This document shows, piece after piece, positions 59,514 through 64,000 of a stretch of DNA of 64,000 bases (positions are counted from its first letter, which is position 1; every line of letters starts with the position of its first letter). The stretch comes from Pohlia nutans (Eukaryota; Streptophyta; Bryopsida; Bryales; Mniaceae). The stretch spans positions 22,214,113 through 22,278,112 of the forward strand of contig CM040092.1 in assembly GCA_022496805.1 (NCBI GenBank), written 5' to 3'. The notes under the pieces were generated by a model, which was given only the letters and a program-made list of their open reading frames with translations, was not told where the DNA came from and ran no database searches. A program made the position numbers and the translations under genes.

Positions 59514-60173
59514 TCAGAATGAAAAAGGGCATCGTATTGAAGAACCCAACATTATTCCCCTGGCCCAAGACCGATCACTTGAATGCTCTCTTCGCTGGAG
59601 TACGGGTACCGTATTTTTAAAAGTTGACGCATCAGTAGAAGCCATTTACAGCAATTTATGGGACTAAACATGGCCATTGCCAGTACGGGCTGGAATGTGG
59701 TAGCTTTAGAACTGGAGATACCCTCACTGCTTGTTATTAGGGTACGGTAGAGCCTTTTGTTTTTTTGTACATCTTTGTCAGATAGAGAATTCACATAAAA
59801 GTTTGACCCAATCATACTCAGGTAATCAATATTCCTCAATTCCTCATCATTTGAAATTCATCTCCTTGCATCATAAGTTTTGCACTTGCATGGCACAGCA
59901 GGAGTCCTTGCACTTCATCATGGTTCATTTGCCTCACGACAATATTCTACTTTATTTTTTAATTTTTTTAATTTTGAAATATGACTGAGGTGCAGGCCTA
60001 TTGCTTAACAGAAACCAGTACAACACAGCCTGGAAAACCACAGGTCTGCACTGGTAAGTTATGGCATCTTTCTACTGTGAAACCTTGGGCAGTGGTTCAT
60101 TCTCATCACGACTCTAATTCATGCGTTTCAGTGGTCTAAACAGACAGACACAGACACCCAATACTAAACTATC
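59514..60173. other. Intergenic DNA
   Basis: Short frames only (such as 59552-59839 minus), none with a recognisable domain. Confidence 0.35.
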
Positions 60174-61177
60174 TTAACCCTTCAGCATCCACGCTACAGT
60201 TACCTGGTCAAACCTCATTAATTTCTCACATTTAAAAATATATTATATTCTTTCTGATATTTTTCTCATATTTGAGTTATCCGTAAAGTCAAGTGAAGAG
60301 AGGGTTTAGGGCCTGGGTTTGACAAAAGAGAGGATCAACTCCTAAATGTGGGAGAGGTGTCGGAACCTAAAAAAAACATAGGCAACAAAGTTTCCAAGCA
60401 TCGAAAATGGTGAGAAAAAATTTCTCACCCGCCTTTACCTGCGCGCCCCGGATGTCCAGCTGCCTCAATGATCCAGTGATGAGCTGGCTAGCTGGGGGGA
60501 TGAGGAAGAGAATCTGCATAAGCTTGCCTGCCTGACGACCACTCCAAAATTACATAGTTGCACCACCCATGAGGCTGGGTTGAGCCTGTGTAATTAGACC
60601 CGGAATAAGTGGACTGGACTTTGCGTTTCTCAAAAATTTGGTGAACAATGCACCCATTTCTCAATAAAAAACAGGCTCACTTTACGGATAACTCTATTGT
60701 TAAACTGATTTGTTGTTAAACTGTTTTTTTGTTAAATTAATTTAACCTGATTTTTTCATAATTATGTAAATAAAAATGAGTTTTAATAAGAATTTTTGAA
60801 GTTGTTTTCGTGTAAAAATCATAGTAATTACAAAAATTAAATTAAATAGTATTTTTATATAGGGAAAATGTAAATAATAATGATGAACAACAAGGTCTAG
60901 GTGGCAGGCTTTTTGAGCTTGTATAAAAAGAAATTTGATAGAATTTTTCTGTAGTGTATATTGGAATTTTAGGGTTTTGAGCTTTAAAGTGTTGTAAAAA
61001 TTGCAATTTTGACAATTTGAAGAATGGTAAATTGGACTAGAAAGTAGAAGATAGCCCCAACACTTTCTTAGTTGGAACCATTTTCATTTGAAATTAGGAA
61101 TTAAGTGAAAATTTGCGTTTGACTAAAAAAACAACCAAACACGACCCCACGGGGCTCCTTTCACGCTTAGGGGTTAA
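60174..61177. mobile_element. TTAA-flanked MITE (1004 bp) carrying a nested element
   Basis: Begins TTAACCCTTCAGCATCCACG and ends CACGCTTAGGGGTTAA. It aligns inverted with 34585-35127 except for an extra 421 bp at 60274-60694. Confidence 0.8.
60274..60694. mobile_element. Nested element with GAGTTATCCGTAAAGT ends (421 bp)
   Basis: 16 identical inverted bases at each end (60274-60289 and 60679-60694). The sequence is absent from the sister at 34585, which confirms a secondary insertion. The target duplication is unclear, so the superfamily is unassigned. Confidence 0.75.
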
Positions 61178-61271
61178 TCCACAAATCTAGGTTGTAAAAT
61201 GAGACTCTTGCTCGTCGGTCTTTTCTTCCACACCACTCTCATATCTTTTTTAGAATTGGGGACTTTTTAGT

Positions 61272-61503
61272 TTAACCCTTGAAATGCCCTTGGGGCCCCT
61301 CTCCATAACCCGTATTTTGTCCTATAATTGTTCAATTGTGATTTAATATATGAATTGTGATACATGGTTATATAAATATTATCATGATTATTAATTTTAC
61401 TTCGTACTGAAAAGTGTTTGGTCATTGTTATTTTGATCAAATACCACCGAATACATAATATACTATACAGCCGAAACGGGCTTTTAGGCCATTTAAGGGT
61501 TAA
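61272..61503. mobile_element. TTAA-flanked MITE (232 bp)
   Basis: Left end TTAACCCTTGAAATGCCC; right end inverted TTAACCCTTAAATGGCC. Separated by 95 bp from the element at 60174. Confidence 0.75.
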
Positions 61504-61653
61504 CAGGAGTTATCGTATTAGGTAATTGTCTCTAGGAGGCATGTTCCAATCGAGGCGATCGGTGGTAGCCGAGAGTCAATCAGCTGATTACTTTTCGAAA
61601 CATGCTAACCACAGCCAGTTACCAAACATAATATGGATTTGGGAGGCCCCTTT

Positions 61654-62630
61654 AGGGCCGCTTCACACTATGGCCGAAGGTCGAGAGGCCGCCAATTTCC
61701 ACCAATCGGATTGCAAGAAATCAAGAATTTGGCCTCTCAATCCTTCACACTAGAGGCCAAAGTCCTAAGGCCATCGCCCTTCAAAATGCCTACATGGGTG
61801 AAAGCAAGGTAAAGTGGACCACTAAATTACACTATGAAGATCCAACAATGCAGGGTTCAAAAATGCATATTAAATTTGAAATTTTTGAATTCTTTTTTTT
61901 CCAAGAAAGTAGTATATGTATTTTTGTACAAAGTCAAACAATTTTTTGGAAAAAAATATCTTCAAATGAATTTATATATGTCTATACAATTTGAAAAAGT
62001 AGCACAAATTGAAAAAGAATTTGGTGACAATCAAGAAAGTTTGCAAGAAATAGGCTAAAAGTGCATTAAATTATTTTATTATTTATTTTCTTCTATATGG
62101 AGCCCTCAACATCATCATGAACTTCAAGAATATTTTAAAAAAATCAAATTGAAAATACTTAACGTCATCAAATTTGCGTTTGAAACCAGATTTAGACATT
62201 CTTTTCAAACATTACTTTTAGTAAACTTTTTTGAAGATGTTCTTTTGAAACTTTGGATTTAAGTATATAGAACATCAATAAAGGGCTCTATGAAAAGAAA
62301 ACCATAATAAAAGATAATTTGGTATAATTTTATAGCCTTTGGCAAAAAAATCGGATTTCAGCATAGCGGCGCAACTTTTTGGTACAAAATACCATGCTTT
62401 CACCCACATGGCAACAATTTTTGACCAAGGTTGACGGACTCTCAAATGAAGTTTGGGTCGAACGGGAATAGAAACCCAAACTATGGTTGAGAGGCCGTCG
62501 ATTTTTTTCATAAAAATCAAAACTATATTTTATTGCCTATTTTCAGCCCATTTCTTTGAACTCTCAACAAAGTTTGGCCACTCAATCCCACGGCCTCTCA
62601 ACTTGGACGGCCATAGTGTGAAGCGACCCT
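61654..62630. mobile_element. Element with long inverted ends AGGG(C/T)CGCTTCACAC (977 bp)
   Basis: Ends of about 40 bp match when inverted: AGGGCCGCTTCACACTATGG against AGGGTCGCTTCACACTATGG, continuing to GAGAGGCCG. TTCACACTA and GAGGCC motifs recur inside near 61746. No target duplication or transposase frame was found; AT-rich interior. Confidence 0.7.
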
Positions 62631-63295
62631 GAGTATAAATTTAATATCCAGCTGAACAGGCCAATACACAGAAATCATCTGAACCGGTCGATTTAGATTG
62701 GTAGAATTTGCAAAATAATATGACCCCTGAAAATGGCAGCATATCAACCAAAGTCACATTACGAATTGCCTAAGACGCTCTCCAGTTTCTCTCCATTAGC
62801 TTTTGGATAGATAGAAACTCCGGACCTCTTTCGAGGCCGGCGTGAATAAAGTCTCCGTTTATAATGTCAATGACCCAGTGCCCACCAGACAAAGGGTCAT
62901 TGGAACATTCAGCTTTTAGACATTCATAAACATGGTTTTCCAGTGGTTAAGAAGGAATATCCAAGCAATGGACTGAATCCTATTTGAAAGAAACTACTGT
63001 ACGCGGCCATCAAGGTTAGCACGCTATGCCAAAAAAACAAAAAAAAATTGAAAACTGCTTTTCAACAAATGTCAATTTTTTGGATATTCTCTAAGATTCT
63101 CTAATTCACCATACAAAATATATTTTTTGAAAAAAAAAATCCTAAAAATTTGGACTTCTCTTTTTATAATTATTTTTTGCCAATTTTGATGACCGACTAC
63201 GGTATATGGAAAAAAAAAAATCAATAATAATGACTACCATGATATAGAACCAAATCTTGCTACACATAGGGTTCTTAATACCTTGCTGAACCACA
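62631..63295. other. Intergenic DNA, nothing recognised
   Basis: AT-rich with several A runs; no supported feature. Confidence 0.35.
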
Positions 63296-63430
63296 CCCTT
63301 TACACTGTAGCATCACTTGCTAATAAAATAATTCAACTCTCCAACCCTCTTCATCTTGGACCAACTAAAGTTAAAGAAAATTCTCTGTGATTCTTCCAAT
63401 CCCCTTACATATGCTTGAGGTTCGGAGGTT
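63296..63430 (+). repeat. Dispersed repeat, copies at 15951 and 55179
   Basis: Direct-orientation copy of 55179-55325. The window continues to 64000 with TGCAACA-rich DNA (at least seven TGCAACA occurrences after 63750) and no supported gene. Confidence 0.6.
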
Positions 63431-64000
63431 TTGAACGGGGAGTTTTCCAAGGAAACCAACTAAAATCCAATATTTCACAAAAGCATCTAGTTTTAGACAA
63501 GAACCCATCTGGTTATTACCCATGTTTCACCTAGGTAGCACCCGAATATCACAAATTTTATCCGGATTTTAGACTAAAACTATGAGTTTCAGCCGGTAAT
63601 TTGGCAATTCCATTCGGCTGATTTTACACTAACTGCTGGATCTCCCCGTACATTGTTTGGAGGTGAACGGCAGGGGGGGCTCAAGAACCTTATGATATGT
63701 CTTGTGTCCAGTCGAGCACCGACTTGCGCACTGAGTGACAACGTACCTTGCTGAAAAACTGCAACATACTCAACAACATGAAAAACTGCAACACATGCAC
63801 TGCAACACACTCACGTCTCTCAATGTTGCAGGCATGAAGCTTTCTCTACACTAAATGACAATGCAGCATGCACTGTCATGTGTTATGACCATTAACTTAT
63901 GGACGTTGCAACATTTTCACGAATCTCACAAATCTCTGCAACATGTCAGTGATTAATTTTTAGTCATGTTGGAGTGTCCCTATCTGTCGGTCCAACTGTA

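Noticed and set aside
3950..61503. CCCCTAAA ends read as interstitial telomere repeats
   Set aside because: The plant telomere unit CCCTAAA appears only once per end, never in tandem, and always inside a TTAA-framed inverted terminus.
3950..61503. TTAA elements as ordinary Tourist/PIF elements with TTA duplication
   Set aside because: TTA would leave asymmetric ends (ACCCC against GGGG). TTAA gives symmetric ends in almost all copies and fits the empty site; still, PIF origin cannot be fully excluded without the transposase.
1..64000. CRISPR arrays, operons, prophage
   Set aside because: No short regularly spaced repeats with unique spacers and no bacterial gene organisation; all genes are intron-bearing or isolated eukaryotic units.

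Overview
The window looks like nuclear DNA of a plant-lineage eukaryote. Its genes have spliceosomal introns, and it carries a plant-type F-box/kelch gene, a glycoside hydrolase family 16 wall enzyme, a zf-XS/coiled-coil protein of the kind used in plant RNA silencing, and plant-style miniature transposons (PIF/Harbinger, CACTA, Stowaway and hAT types). One gene encodes an EFHC1/RIB72-like protein of ciliary doublet microtubules. A plant genome that keeps this gene should belong to a lineage with swimming sperm: charophyte alga, bryophyte, lycophyte, fern, or a cycad/Ginkgo-type seed plant. I cannot name the species from the sequence.

Layout. 1-3949: decayed LINE retrotransposon with endonuclease and reverse transcriptase remains, markedly poor in G on the + strand. 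6743-6913: a 56-residue membrane protein. 12038-9215 (minus): an eight-exon zf-XS/coiled-coil gene with a 131-bp CACTA-type element inside a coding exon. 17235-20074: a four-exon secreted protein with two GH16 modules, the first lacking the catalytic residues; a 90-bp PIF-type element starts directly after its stop codon. 26772-33420: a complete 22-exon cysteinyl-tRNA synthetase (770 aa). 39459-37999 (minus): a two-exon F-box/kelch protein (372 aa). 44344-56966: an 11-exon EFHC1-like gene (654 aa, three DM10 domains) with introns packed with transposons. The rest is mostly repeats.

The dominant unexplained structure is a set of about 20 short elements, 180-1000 bp, bounded by TTAA and inverted ends beginning CCCCTAAA or CCCTTAAA. 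They fall into several sequence families on both strands. One insertion can be compared with an empty paralogous site inside the window, where a single TTAA replaces the element and its two flanking TTAAs. This is the behaviour of piggyBac-type non-autonomous elements. No transposase gene for them is present here.

The genes do not form a pathway or operon; each is an independent eukaryotic unit. Exon borders were placed by hand from splice motifs, reading phase and family resemblance. The phases close across every multi-exon gene except the zf-XS gene at the transposon insertion.
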